This document shows, piece by piece, positions 32,801-41,511 of a stretch of DNA of 46,480 nucleotides. This stretch comes from Gammaproteobacteria bacterium (GTDB lineage: Bacteria; Pseudomonadota; Gammaproteobacteria; Pseudomonadales; Azotimanducaceae), in contig VXPO01000119.1 of assembly GCA_009839505.1 (NCBI GenBank), positions 1 to 46,480 of the forward strand, given 5' to 3'. Each line of letters begins with the position of its first letter. Within the stretch, counting starts at the first letter, position 1. Both the position numbers and the translations under genes were made by a program. The notes beneath the pieces were generated by a model. The model saw nothing but the letters and a program-made list of their open reading frames with translations. It searched no databases and was not told where the DNA came from.

Positions 32801-35800
32801 CGAGCGGCGGGCCGTCGTCATCGACAATCCTGCCTTCGGCGGTTGCCGATCCGAGGGTCGCGTTCAGGGACGACGACAGGATCATTCGGAACGTCTCGTC
32901 CGGCTCATCCACGTTGTCCTGCAGAAGCGCGACCGCAACGGCCCGCCGCACCACGCCCGGTGCGAACGTCAAAGTGCCTTCCGCCGCCTCGTAGTCCGCC
33001 CCGGCAATCGCGGTGTCGTCCGCGGTCGCGTAGTCCACCACCGCCTCCACGGCGGTGGCACCGGTGAGCGTCACCACGAACCGCGCCGTGCCGCCCTCCG
33101 TGTCGGATGCTGCCGCGACATCGAACGTGGGTTGCGGGTCGTCGTCCTCGATCGTGCCCGTCGCCGATGCTACGTCGAGGGTTGCATGGGTCGGCAACGA
33201 CAAGGTCAGCGCGAAAGTCTCCCGTGATTCGTGAACGTCGTCGGCGGCAAGACCGACCGAGACCGTCTTGGTGGCCTCGCCGGGCAGGAAGGTGAGCGTG
33301 CCGGCGGTTGGTTCGTAGTCGACGTCGGCAACGGCGGTGCCGTCCGTGGTGGCGAAGGCCACGCTCACTTCGCGCGCGCTTTCCCCGTCCAGGGACACCC
33401 GGAACGCCGCCGTGCTTCCCTCCCCGCCGGCGGCGTCGGCCACGCGCAGCGTGGGGGCGTCGTCGGTGTCGAGAATCGTGCCATCGGCGCGCCCGGTGGC
33501 GATTTCCGCGTTGTGCGGTTGCGACAGGACCAGCGCGAAGGTCTCCGCCGCCTCGTCGATCGTGTCGTCGACGAGCGGCACGTTCACCGTCGTGCGCGAC
33601 TCGCCGGGCGCCAGCGTCAGCGTGCCGGAAACGGCGTCGAAGTCGAGTCCGGCTACCGCGGTGCCGTCCTCCGTGGCGTAGTCGACGGTCACCGATTGGG
33701 TCGTCGAACCCGCCATGCTCACCGTGAAGGCGAGACTACCGCCTTCGGAAGCCGAACCGCCGCCGACCAGGAGCCGCGGTGCGCCGTCGATGTCGACGAT
33801 CCTGACCACGGCGACCGCGGTTGCGAGGGTCGCATGGCTCGGGGACGACAGCGACACCTCGAAGGACTCCTCCCCTTCGTCCAACCCGTCGGTCAGCAGG
33901 CGCACGGCGACTGACGCTTGCGTTGCGCCCGGCGCGAAGGTGAGTTCGCCGGACGCCGCCTCGTAGTCGTCACCCGCGGTCGCGCTGCCGTCGGCGGTGT
34001 GGTACTCCACCGTCACCGTGCGACCACTCGGGGCATCGAGTTCGACCACGACTTCGACGACACTGCCTTCCGCTCCGGCGACACCGACTGCGCCGAGCGT
34101 CGGCGGCGCGTCGTCGTCGATGATCGTGCCCGTCGCCGCGTCATCGTCGAGCGCCGCGTTCACGACCGAAGACAGCGACAGAACGAACGTCTCGTCCGCC
34201 TCGTCCTGGCCATCCGCGCGAAGCCGAACGGAGACCGTTGCCGACGTTTCTCCGGGTGCGAAACTCAGTCCGCCAGCTGCGGCCGCATAGTCCTCTCCGG
34301 CCACCGCGGTGGCGTCCGACGTCTGGTAGTCCAGCGACACGGCCAAGCCACTGGCGGCACCCAACGCGACGACGAATTCCACGACCTCCCCCTCGGTGCC
34401 CGACACGTCGGCCACCGTGAGCCCCGGGGGATCGTCGTCGTCGCGGATCTTGCCGGTGACCGAGAGCGATCCCCCGTCGGCGGCGAAGGTGGCGTTCACC
34501 GGACGCGAGAGTTCCAGGCGAACGGTCTCGTCGGCCTCGTCCAGGGTGTCGTCGAGGATGGGCACGCGGATCTCCGCCGTCGTGTCGCCCGCGGGGATGG
34601 TCAGCGTCCCCGCGGTTGCCGCGTAGTCGAAGGAGGCCTGCGCGGAGACGTCCGAGGTGGCGTAGTCCACGGTCACTTCGAAGGCGCTGGCCTGGCTCAA
34701 GCCCACCTCGAACACGAGCTCGCCGGCGTCCTCCGAGCCATCGGCCGGGACAAGGCCCAGGGTCGGCGGGTCGTTCGCGTCCGAGATCGTGCCCAGCGCC
34801 GTCGGGTCGTCCGGCAGGATCACCGCCACCGGGTTGGTCAGCGCGAGGGACAGGGACTCGTCCGGCTCGTCGAGTTCGTCGGCGAGCAGGCGCACCGAGA
34901 CGGTGCCGGTGGTCGTGCCCGGGTTGAACGTCATCGTCCCCGTCACGGCCTCGTAGTCGGAAGCCGCCAAGGCGGTGCCGTCGCTCGTCTCGTAGTCCAC
35001 CGTGACCGTCCGTCCACTCGGCGCGCCGAGATCCACGGAAAAGTCCAGGTTCGTCCCCTCGGATCCGGACGCATCGCCGATGGTCAGGGTTGGGGGATCG
35101 TCGTCGTCGTCGATTCGCACGATCACGACAACCCGCTGCCCCAGATCCTCGCTCGAGACCTCCAGGCCGAATGTCTCGGAGTCCTCGTCCAGGCGGTCCT
35201 GGCGGATGCGAACCGAGACCGTTGCGGCGGTTTCGCCTGGCGAGAAGGTCAGCGTGCCGGACTCGGAGCGGAAGTCCAATCCCTGTTGCGCGGTGCCTTC
35301 CACGGTCTGGTAGTCCGCGGAAATCGTCTTCGAACTGGGTCCGCTGAGCGTCACTTCGAAATCCACGTCCGTGCCTTCCGTGCCGCCGTCCGTGTCGACG
35401 GCAAGCGTGGGAGTGTCGTCGTTGTCGGTGATCGTCGCGACAGCCGAACTCGTCCCCAGGGTGGCGTTGTCGGGAAGCCTGAGTTCCACGGTGAACGCCT
35501 CGTCGTCCTCGTCGACCGCGTCGTCAAGGGTCGATACCGTGGCGGACAGGCGCGTGGTGCCGGGTGCGAACGTCAGCAAGCCCGCAGTCGCCCGGTAGTC
35601 CAGTCCGGCCAGCGCGGTATCACTCACCGACCGGTAGCGGACGGCGACGGTCTTCTGGCTCGCGACGCTGAGTTCGACCGGTAGCCCGGCGACAGCGCCC
35701 TCTTCGACCGTCGCGGCGCTGACCGACACCATGGGCGGATCGTCGTCGTCGATGATCACGCCCTCGCCCCTTGGATTCCCCAAAGACGCGCCGGAGGGGT

Positions 35801-36956
35801 TCTCGAGGCGAACCAGCAGTGTCTCGTCGGGTTCGTCCACCTCGTCGTTCACGAGGGCGACCGTGATCGTGCGGCTTGTTGTGCCCAACGGAAACGTCAG
35901 GGTTCCCGATGCCTCGACGTAGTCACTCCCGGCAACCGCGGTGACGTCGCCCGTCGCGTATTCCACTTCCACGTCCTGGGTCGCCGTTCCAACCAGGGAA
36001 ACCTCGAAGGCCAGCGAGCCGCTGTTCTCGCTACCCCGTGTGTGCCCGATGGACAAGACAGCCGCGCCCGTCCCGTGGGCCTTGATGGTCACCGTATCCA
36101 CGTCTTGATCGAGGGTGGCGTTCACCGGCGACGTCAGCGTCATGGTCAACGTCTCGTCCGGCTCGGCGACGGCGTCGATGATGGTGTAGAGTTCGATGTT
36201 GACCCGCGTCTCACCGGGCTCGAAGGTGAGCGTTCCCGAGGTGGCGTCGTAGTCCGATCCCGCGATCGCCGTCCCATCGCTGCTTGCGTAGTCGACGGTT
36301 ACTCGTCTGCCACTCGGCGAATCGAGTTCGACGGGAACGGAAATCTCGCGTTCGCCCTCCTCGCCCTCGGTACCGAGGACGCTCAAGGACGGCGTGGGGT
36401 TCAGGTCGGTGATCGGAATGACGATGTACTGCGGTCCTTCCGGTGGCGGGCCGCGGACGGTCTCCCAATAGAAGACGAAGGTTTCCTCGGGTTCATCGAT
36501 GTCGTCATGGAACACCCGGATCGACGCCCTGGCCCTGGTCTGGTCCTCGTTGATCGTGAGGGTTCCGCTCGTGACCGCATAGTCGACGCCGCCGACGGCG
36601 GTGATGTCCATGGTCTCGTAGCGGATGACGGTCTCCTCCTGCACGAAGATCGCGCCGAAGCCCGGCATGCGGGTGCGGCCTTCCGGTGCGGCGGAAAAGC
36701 AGGTGAATTCGACGCCTTCCGGGGCGTCGTCCCAACAGTCGTCTGCCTGCCGAGTCGACGAACCACCGACGGACGACCATGTCGATGCGTCGGTGATCGC
36801 GGGCGGCTCGGCGGTGAGGGGAGTCGCGGAGGACGTGGATCCGTGCGCGGATTCTTGCGCACCGGCACCGTGGGCCAACAGAATGGCCGCAAGTCCAAGC
36901 AGCGAACCTCGACCACGTACTACCACCGGAAGGGTAGGCACCACTTCCCCCTGCAC
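29817..36956 (-). CDS. Giant Calx-beta repeat protein with autotransporter-like barrel
   Basis: A 2,379-residue secreted protein. The N-terminus has a signal-peptide-like segment (basic VVVRGRG, then SLLGLAAILLAHGAGA). About 16 Calx-beta domains follow, each marked by 'ATSDGTA..G.DY....GTLTF.PG' and an acidic 'D..DE.DETF.L.L..P..A' loop of the type that binds calcium, at a period of roughly 105-115 residues. After them comes one Ig/cadherin-like domain (LGDLFSGEMLSYATASADS). The C-terminal 300 residues look like an outer-membrane beta-barrel: WSVWGRGGVRRFEARG and many alternating aromatic strands. The likely role is a calcium-stiffened surface adhesin or contact protein of the type V secretion kind. 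Repeats 9-15 are the most alike. The start is uncertain among GTG 36956, 36944 and 36941. It is divergent from the BCCT gene. Confidence 0.85.
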   Translation of the reverse strand: MQGEVVPTLPVVVRGRGSLLGLAAILLAHGAGAQESAHGSTSSATPLTAEPPAITDASTWSSVGGSSTRQADDCWDDAPEGVEFTCFSAAPEGRTRMPGFGAIFVQEETVIRYETMDITAVGGVDYAVTSGTLTINEDQTRARASIRVFHDDIDEPEETFVFYWETVRGPPPEGPQYIVIPITDLNPTPSLSVLGTEGEEGEREISVPVELDSPSGRRVTVDYASSDGTAIAGSDYDATSGTLTFEPGETRVNIELYTIIDAVAEPDETLTMTLTSPVNATLDQDVDTVTIKAHGTGAAVLSIGHTRGSENSGSLAFEVSLVGTATQDVEVEYATGDVTAVAGSDYVEASGTLTFPLGTTSRTITVALVNDEVDEPDETLLVRLENPSGASLGNPRGEGVIIDDDDPPMVSVSAATVEEGAVAGLPVELSVASQKTVAVRYRSVSDTALAGLDYRATAGLLTFAPGTTRLSATVSTLDDAVDEDDEAFTVELRLPDNATLGTSSAVATITDNDDTPTLAVDTDGGTEGTDVDFEVTLSGPSSKTISADYQTVEGTAQQGLDFRSESGTLTFSPGETAATVSVRIRQDRLDEDSETFGLEVSSEDLGQRVVVIVRIDDDDDPPTLTIGDASGSEGTNLDFSVDLGAPSGRTVTVDYETSDGTALAASDYEAVTGTMTFNPGTTTGTVSVRLLADELDEPDESLSLALTNPVAVILPDDPTALGTISDANDPPTLGLVPADGSEDAGELVFEVGLSQASAFEVTVDYATSDVSAQASFDYAATAGTLTIPAGDTTAEIRVPILDDTLDEADETVRLELSRPVNATFAADGGSLSVTGKIRDDDDPPGLTVADVSGTEGEVVEFVVALGAASGLAVSLDYQTSDATAVAGEDYAAAAGGLSFAPGETSATVSVRLRADGQDEADETFVLSLSSVVNAALDDDAATGTIIDDDAPPTLGAVGVAGAEGSVVEVVVELDAPSGRTVTVEYHTADGSATAGDDYEAASGELTFAPGATQASVAVRLLTDGLDEGEESFEVSLSSPSHATLATAVAVVRIVDIDGAPRLLVGGGSASEGGSLAFTVSMAGSTTQSVTVDYATEDGTAVAGLDFDAVSGTLTLAPGESRTTVNVPLVDDTIDEAAETFALVLSQPHNAEIATGRADGTILDTDDAPTLRVADAAGGEGSTAAFRVSLDGESAREVSVAFATTDGTAVADVDYEPTAGTLTFLPGEATKTVSVGLAADDVHESRETFALTLSLPTHATLDVASATGTIEDDDPQPTFDVAAASDTEGGTARFVVTLTGATAVEAVVDYATADDTAIAGADYEAAEGTLTFAPGVVRRAVAVALLQDNVDEPDETFRMILSSSLNATLGSATAEGRIVDDDGPPLAAVAGASGTEGERIEFSVTLTGAAAENATVEYATADVTAAAGEDYEPTTGVLTFEPGATSNVVPVQLLDDTLDEAEETFALILSTPSNAGIAAESAIGTIMDDDPPPTISVEDGSGVEGTTVEFVVRLSGPSGLAVSVFYETIGGTATPGADYEPVSGVLTLAPGATHASVVVRLPEDAAVEDRETFSLELSDPGNVVIATSSATGTILDDDSLVALTMAGAEVTEADGTVAFTVRLDSADHAGVTASHATSDGSAVAGVDYVAASGTLTFAVGEREKTIEVDVVDDVLDEDDETFTLELTDLAGATAELATAVATILDDDSAPGLMVADDTVPENAGEIVFAVTLDTASGRQVRVAYATADGTAQAGADYEETTGELMFAPGETDKAVAVPVIDDDDDEPDESLTLTLSDPHAATLARAAATGTIEDDDLDPPTAGTAPTLALCVGGALGQVDLGDLFSGEMLSYATASADSSVATASLEANTLVVAPVAEGTTRVSVTASNESGEASVAIGVLVTADPAELAALDASLAAAGRSLLADAVAAVADRFVDPAARSSNPTTASGKPVSASHPVPGSPAVGTGLPDRPSGSVVFGRVPAPIAEHGVFGTRAPPSFSFAGADPRAPGWSVWGRGGVRRFEARGDDASEVDGSLTSYRVGADTRFGDWILGLSAAWSSVDSEYRFQRSIDACGGGLGEGLLELELTSFAPFAGRGVGTGWLWGTAGVGQGEAVVKRCESGQLSDADLDVRHAAFGGRHPFVERERFSLSVMEDAGILKLSTGMSSGPVGERDVLVGRARLGLELAAGGPSAVGKSTTTAYLRALARQDWGDGITGGGLEVAAGLRYRNPTRRLGIDAGLGTLAVSATDDATEHRADVALSTLPRPDGTGLQAALSWRTGSNGFGLAAGGVSPWETTGSRQDWTAETRLGYGLANRRGIAIPFMELDVGGRATGDLRLGLEHRFDTDSGFLRLDWGIMLESGREGSGNGVFLNAIGEN
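31510..36560 (-). repeat. Coding tandem repeats: about 16 Calx-beta modules
   Basis: Inside the giant gene, segments of about 315-345 bases repeat about 16 times, seen as recurring DDDxPP linkers and DExDETF-like acidic loops in the translation. Similarity among units is moderate and highest in the C-terminal half of the array, which would allow unequal recombination and length variation between strains. Confidence 0.75.
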
Positions 36957-37109
36957 ACGGAGCCCACGCTACCACTTCGGGTTTCTAGCGCGCGTCACCA
37001 GAATTGGGTAGAACTTGCTGTGGATCGGGTCCCCTCTATCCGGCGGATAGGTAGGGCATCCGCCACCCTACGCGCTAAGATGGCTCCATCGAGGGGGTGC
37101 GGAGCGCTT

Positions 37110-38603
37110 ATGAAGCCGCGGGTCGACTGGGTGTTGTTCGGTGCCAGCGCCGGACTGATCGTCGCCGTCTGCATTCCCATGGCGTTGGCGCCGGAACAGT
37201 CCTCGGCGATCGTGGGCGACATCTACACCTGGATCGCGACCCAGATCGGCCTGCTCTACCAGTGGATGGTGCTGGTCTCGACCGCGATGCTGGCGGTCAT
37301 CGCGTTGCGCAAGGTCGGAGGTCGTCGTCTGGGCGGAGACGATGCACAGAAGGAGTTCTCCGATGTCTCGTGGGTTGCCATGCTGTTCTGCGCCGGCATC
37401 GGCGCGGGGATCATGTATTGGGCAACCATCGAGTGGGCGTACTACCTCGACCAGCCGCCGTTCGGTGCCGAGCCCGGTTCGCACGAAGCCGAGGAGTGGG
37501 CCGCCACCTACGGCATCTTCCACTGGGGATTGTCGGCGTGGTGCCTGTATTGCCTGCCGACCGTGGCGATCGCCTATCCGTACTACCAGCGCAAGATTCC
37601 GTACCTCAGGCTGTCGACGGCGTTGACGGGACTGTTCGGCGACGACATCGGCAGCCGGCCGCTCGGCCGGATCGTGGACTTCGTGTTCATCATCGCCCTG
37701 GTCGGCGGGACCGGCACGTCGCTTGGTCTCGCGACGCCCATGCTCGCCGCGTGCATCGCGAGCCTGTTCGGCATCGAGCAGACCCTGTGGCTGGAGTACG
37801 CGGTGGTGCTCGCGGCGGTGGCGCTATTCGCCTACAGCGTGTTCCGCGGCCTCAACAAGGGCATCAAGATCCTGAGCGACGTCAACATGACCGTCGCCGG
37901 GGCGTTCGCGCTGTTCGTGCTGTTCACCGGCCCTACCCTGTTCGCGCTCAAGCACGGCACCAACAGCCTGGGTCTGATGGTGCAGGACTTCATCCGCCTG
38001 AACACCTGGACGGATCCCGTACTCAAGACCAACTTCGTCGAGGACTGGAGCATCTTCTACTGGGCCTGGTGGCTCGCCTACGGACCCTACATGGGCATCT
38101 TCGTGACGCGGATCTCCCGCGGGCGGACGTTGCGCGAGCTCATCCTGGGGATGGTGGGTTTCGGCACGCTGGGGTGCGCCCTGTTCTACATCACGCTCGG
38201 CAACACGGCGATGTGGATGGACCTTGAAGGCATCGTGGCGGCGCGCGAGCTGGTCGCCGCCGGGGAGGCGGACCAGGCGATCGCCAGCGTCATCGGCGCG
38301 CTGGCCTGGCAGCCGCTGCCGCTGATCGCCTTCATCCTGGTGACCTTCATCTTCGTCACCACGACCTACGACTCGGCGTCCTATGCCATCGCCGCGTCGG
38401 CCACCCGGCAACTCGAAGCCGGGCAGAACCCGGCGCGCTGGCATCGGGTGTTCTGGGCGTTCGCGCTGGCGGTGTTGCCGATCGCGTTGATGTTTCTCGG
38501 CGGATTGGATGCGATCAAGTCGTCGGTGCTGGTGGTGTCCCTGCCGCTGTTGGCGATCGGCGTGGGGATGATCGTGTCGTTGTTCCGGTCGTTGCGGGAA
38601 TAA
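37110..38603 (+). CDS. BCCT-family (betaine/carnitine/choline) transporter
   Basis: A 497-residue inner-membrane transporter with about 12 hydrophobic segments. BCCT signatures are CAGIGAGIMYWATIEWAYY (the glycine-rich TM3 that lines the sodium or substrate site), FHWGLSAWCLYCLPT, FVFIIALVGGTGTSLGLATP, YWAWWLAYGPYMGIFVTRIS plus RGRTLRELI (tryptophan box and basic loop), and TTTYDSASYAIA. Such carriers import quaternary-ammonium compounds for osmoprotection or as nutrients. The long N- and C-terminal osmosensing tails of BetP are absent, so it is probably an uptake carrier of the CaiT/OpuD-like size class. ATG 37110 has GGAG 5 bases upstream; the frame remains open far upstream, but that is antisense to the giant gene. 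Confidence 0.88.
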   Translation: MKPRVDWVLFGASAGLIVAVCIPMALAPEQSSAIVGDIYTWIATQIGLLYQWMVLVSTAMLAVIALRKVGGRRLGGDDAQKEFSDVSWVAMLFCAGIGAGIMYWATIEWAYYLDQPPFGAEPGSHEAEEWAATYGIFHWGLSAWCLYCLPTVAIAYPYYQRKIPYLRLSTALTGLFGDDIGSRPLGRIVDFVFIIALVGGTGTSLGLATPMLAACIASLFGIEQTLWLEYAVVLAAVALFAYSVFRGLNKGIKILSDVNMTVAGAFALFVLFTGPTLFALKHGTNSLGLMVQDFIRLNTWTDPVLKTNFVEDWSIFYWAWWLAYGPYMGIFVTRISRGRTLRELILGMVGFGTLGCALFYITLGNTAMWMDLEGIVAARELVAAGEADQAIASVIGALAWQPLPLIAFILVTFIFVTTTYDSASYAIAASATRQLEAGQNPARWHRVFWAFALAVLPIALMFLGGLDAIKSSVLVVSLPLLAIGVGMIVSLFRSLRE

Positions 38604-38618
38604 CGGCGATCCGTCAAC

Positions 38619-38996
38619 TCAAGCGCGGTAGAGCGGCGTGTCCGGACTCGCGGGATTCACGGTCACCGTCCCGAGCTTGGGGTTGACCACCAGGTCCATG
38701 TCCTCCATGGGCACGGCGCCCAGGAGTACCTCGTTGCCCATCACCAGGGCCCCGACGAAACAGGTCCGGTCGCCGAACCGAACCTGCACCGGGCCGGCGT
38801 AGGGAACCTTGACCTGCCTGCCATCCGCGATCTCGACATCGCGCATGGACTCGGCGTCAATGTCCAATTGCCGCGCGACGGAGTCAGGCACGCACAGCAT
38901 CATGGAGCCGGTGTCCACCCGGGCGTTGACGACAACCCCTCGGCGTTCCGGCTGACGCGGGTTGCTGAGTTCGACTTCGGTGACGACGTAGCCCAT
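38619..38996 (-). CDS. Retropepsin-like aspartic protease domain protein
   Basis: A 125-residue protein, about the size of one retropepsin lobe. The active-site motif is VVVNARVDTGSMMLCVP (DTG at residues 28-30), followed by a beta-rich body (VEIADGRQVKVPYAGPVQVR) and the second conserved segment LGAVPMEDMDLVVNP, where families of this clan have 'LG...L...g'. Bacterial proteins of this type (clan AA, single lobe) must dimerise to form an active site. Most are unstudied. ATG 38996 begins at the fold; an open extension upstream adds non-conserved residues and runs toward the divergent gene. Confidence 0.75.
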   Translation of the reverse strand: MGYVVTEVELSNPRQPERRGVVVNARVDTGSMMLCVPDSVARQLDIDAESMRDVEIADGRQVKVPYAGPVQVRFGDRTCFVGALVMGNEVLLGAVPMEDMDLVVNPKLGTVTVNPASPDTPLYRA

Positions 38997-39189
38997 CGCT
39001 GTGTACTGCGCTGCTGGGTATCCACCCATTCGCACTGAATCGTAGCACCAGCCGATCAAGGACCAAGTAGGACATTCGCCCTTGCCCGTGTAAGCGATTT
39101 CACTTTCCTTATCCATCGGGTGACGGAACAATCCGCCCGCCGTCGCCCTCGAAGTATTGAGCTCGCCACTCGAGCTGAGGATCGAATCT

Positions 39190-41298
39190 ATGACACGACT
39201 GCTGGTCTGCCCACCGACGCACTTCGGCGTCGAATACGTCATCAACCCCTGGATGGCGGGCAACGTCGGGGAGGCGTCCCAGCCGAACGCCATGCGGCAA
39301 TGGGATGCCCTGGTCGGGATTCTCGAAGAGCACGCCGATGTCTACGCCGCGGATCCGCAGCCGGGACTTCCCGACATGTGTTTCGCCGCCAACGGCGGGC
39401 TTGTGATGGACGAGACCTTCGTGCCGTCGACCTTCAGCGTCGCGCAGCGCGAGCCTGAGTCCCGGTTGTATCGGGAGTGGGTCGAAGCCGCCGGGTTCGA
39501 TGCCGCGGAGGTGGACGACGCGTTGCCGTTCGAAGGCGAAGGCGATGCGTTGTGGTGGCCCGCCGAGGGCAATCCGAAGCCGCTGCTGTGGGCCGGCTAC
39601 GGGGTGCGGACCAGCCTCGAGGCGCATCGCATGCTCGTCGAACGGCTGCGGGTCGAGGTGGTGTCGCTGCGGCTTGTCGACCAGCGGTTCTACCACTTGG
39701 ACACCTGTTTCGTGCCGCTGCCGGACGGGCGCGTGATCTACTACCCGCCGGCGTTCGACGAGGCATCGAGGCAGCGGATCGAGTCGCTCGTTCCGCCGGA
39801 CCGGCGCGTGGAGGTCGGTGACGAGGATGCCTTCGGGTTCGCCTGCAACGCGGTTCTTCTCGACGGCACGCTGATCACCAGCCACGCCACCGGCGAGCTG
39901 CGAAAGGCACTGGATGCCTGGGGCTACCAGGTGATCGCCACGCCGCTGACGGAGTTCATCAAGGCGGGCGGGGCTGCGAAGTGCCTGACGCTCCTGCTCG
40001 ACCAGGATCTGCCCGACGACTTCGGGCAGAGGCCGCCGGTGGAGTCGCCCGTTCGTTCACAGATGGTGGAACTGGAAGGTCATCTGCTGGACGAGGGCGT
40101 GATGACCCATGCGTTCGATGCCGTGAACCGGGCGGGCAGCAGCTTCCGCCTGGAACGGTTTCGTGCCGGCGAGCGGAGCGACCAGACGAGCGTCGTGCGG
40201 TTCGTGGTCAGTGCGCCGGACCAGGCCGGGCTCGACGACACCGTCGACCGGCTGCAGCCGTTCGGTGCGAGGCTGGCGGAGCCGTCCGATGCCGCCGCGC
40301 TGGTCGAGGTGGAGCGCGACGGCGTCGCGCCCGAGGACTTTTGCTGTTCGACGATCTATCCCACCGACGTTCGCGTCGGCGAGGGTTGGGTACGGGTGGC
40401 GCGGCAGCGCATGGACGCTGCCATCGTGGTTGACGACAGCGCCGGGACGACGACCGCACGATGCACGCTGATGCGCGACCTCAGGCGGGGCGACAAGGTC
40501 GTCTGCGGCGAGGCCGGCGTGCGCGTCCGCATTCCCGATCCGAGGCATTCCGAGGGCGAGTTCGCGTTCATGTCCTCCGAGGTCACCACCGAGCGCCGCG
40601 CCGAAGGGCAGATCGAGGAACTGGCGTTGGAGATGCGCCGAATCCGGGCCCGAGACGGGAAAATCGTGGTGGTCGCCGGGCCCGTGGTGATCCATACGGG
40701 CGGGGGCCGACATCTCGCGGCCCTCGTTCGCGAGGGCTACGTGCAGGCGCTGCTGGCGGGCAACGCGCTCGCCGTGCACGACATGGAGACGAACCTGTTC
40801 GGCACGTCGCTCGGGGTCGATCTCAATCGCGGCACGGGGGTCCAGGGCGGACACCGGCATCATCTGAACACCATCAACCGGGTGCGCGCCGCGGGGTCCA
40901 TCGCCGACGCTGTTGAGCAGGGTCTGGTCACGGGCGGGGTGATGTTCGAGTGCGTGAAGGTGGGTGTCCCATTCGCGCTCGCCGGCTCGATCCGCGACGA
41001 CGGGCCGTTGCCGGATACGCTGATGGATCTCGTCGAGGCGCAGGCGGCCTACGCCCGGCTGATCGAGGGGGCCGACCTGATCCTCATGCTGTCCACCATG
41101 CTGCACGCCATCGGCACGGGAAACATGACCCCGGCGGGCGTGCGGCTCGTCTGCGTCGACATCAATCCGGCGGTGGCCACCAAGCTGGCGGACCGGGGCA
41201 GCGTCGAATCAACGGGCATCGTCACCGACGTCGGGTTGTTCCTGAATGTGCTCGCCGGCGCACTGACGAACGACGAGGACAACCCGCGCGAAACGTAG
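39190..41298 (+). CDS. argZ: Arginine dihydrolase / ornithine cyclodeaminase fusion (ArgZ/AgrE type)
   Basis: A 702-residue bifunctional enzyme. Residues 1-270 form a guanidino-group-modifying domain with CFAANGG (N68), EGEGDA (115-120), FYHLDTCF (H169) and AAKCLTLL (C265), spaced as in cyanobacterial ArgZ, which converts arginine to ornithine, CO2 and ammonia. The rest is the LOR/SDH-related region of AgrE and the archaeal TIGR00300 ornithine cyclodeaminase: FCCSTIYPTDVRV, DGKIVVVAGPVVIHTGGG, GNALAVHDMETNLFGTSLGV, HHLNTINRVR and STMLHAIGTGNMTP. It should convert ornithine to proline and ammonia. The length equals that of known AgrE/ArgZ. The start is ATG 39190 with a GAGG 9 bases upstream. 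The gene is solitary, suggesting a self-contained arginine-to-proline nitrogen route. Confidence 0.88.
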   Translation: MTRLLVCPPTHFGVEYVINPWMAGNVGEASQPNAMRQWDALVGILEEHADVYAADPQPGLPDMCFAANGGLVMDETFVPSTFSVAQREPESRLYREWVEAAGFDAAEVDDALPFEGEGDALWWPAEGNPKPLLWAGYGVRTSLEAHRMLVERLRVEVVSLRLVDQRFYHLDTCFVPLPDGRVIYYPPAFDEASRQRIESLVPPDRRVEVGDEDAFGFACNAVLLDGTLITSHATGELRKALDAWGYQVIATPLTEFIKAGGAAKCLTLLLDQDLPDDFGQRPPVESPVRSQMVELEGHLLDEGVMTHAFDAVNRAGSSFRLERFRAGERSDQTSVVRFVVSAPDQAGLDDTVDRLQPFGARLAEPSDAAALVEVERDGVAPEDFCCSTIYPTDVRVGEGWVRVARQRMDAAIVVDDSAGTTTARCTLMRDLRRGDKVVCGEAGVRVRIPDPRHSEGEFAFMSSEVTTERRAEGQIEELALEMRRIRARDGKIVVVAGPVVIHTGGGRHLAALVREGYVQALLAGNALAVHDMETNLFGTSLGVDLNRGTGVQGGHRHHLNTINRVRAAGSIADAVEQGLVTGGVMFECVKVGVPFALAGSIRDDGPLPDTLMDLVEAQAAYARLIEGADLILMLSTMLHAIGTGNMTPAGVRLVCVDINPAVATKLADRGSVESTGIVTDVGLFLNVLAGALTNDEDNPRET

Positions 41299-41312
41299 GG
41301 GGGAACGGAAAA

Positions 41313-41423
41313 GGGACATCCACCCTGAAGGGAAAAAGGGACATCCACCTTCCGACCCTAGGGTGGATGTCCCCTATTCGCCGTAGGGTGGATGTCCCCT
41401 ATTCGCCGTAGGGTGGATGTCCC
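41313..41423. repeat. 25-bp-period repeat cluster with orientation switch
   Basis: Two copies of the core GGGACATCCACC (41313, 41338) are followed by three copies in reverse orientation, GGTGGATGTCCC (41362, 41387, 41412). Each arm keeps a 25-base period. At the switch, 41338-41349 and 41362-41373 form a perfect 12-base inverted repeat with a 12-base loop. The cluster lies between the convergent argZ-like and ankyrin genes, so it may end transcription from both sides. The same core recurs at 46381-46480. Confidence 0.85.
41338..41373. terminator. Possible bidirectional hairpin within the 25-bp repeat cluster
   Basis: GGGACATCCACC and GGTGGATGTCCC pair perfectly over 12 bases around a 12-base loop, 40 bases after the argZ-like stop and about 140 bases after the ankyrin stop. 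There is no T-run, so classic intrinsic termination is doubtful; an RNA-stabilising end hairpin is equally possible. Confidence 0.35.
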
Positions 41424-41511
41424 CCATCCGCCCGAAACGTAGGGGCGTACAACGTGGATCGAGAATCGCCATGTTCCATCCGCGACCGCACGAGGGATCC
41501 AGCGTGGATTG

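Noticed and set aside
33918-35684. A 588-codon plus-strand open frame antisense to the Calx-beta gene (and others at 31563-32198 and 33231-33914)
   Set aside because: These are antisense shadows created by high G+C and repeated acidic codons of the giant gene. Their translations are arginine- and histidine-rich with no domain.
36042-37109. Long in-frame upstream extension of the BCCT transporter
   Set aside because: It is antisense to the signal-peptide end of the giant gene. BCCT similarity and a good ribosome binding site begin at 37110.
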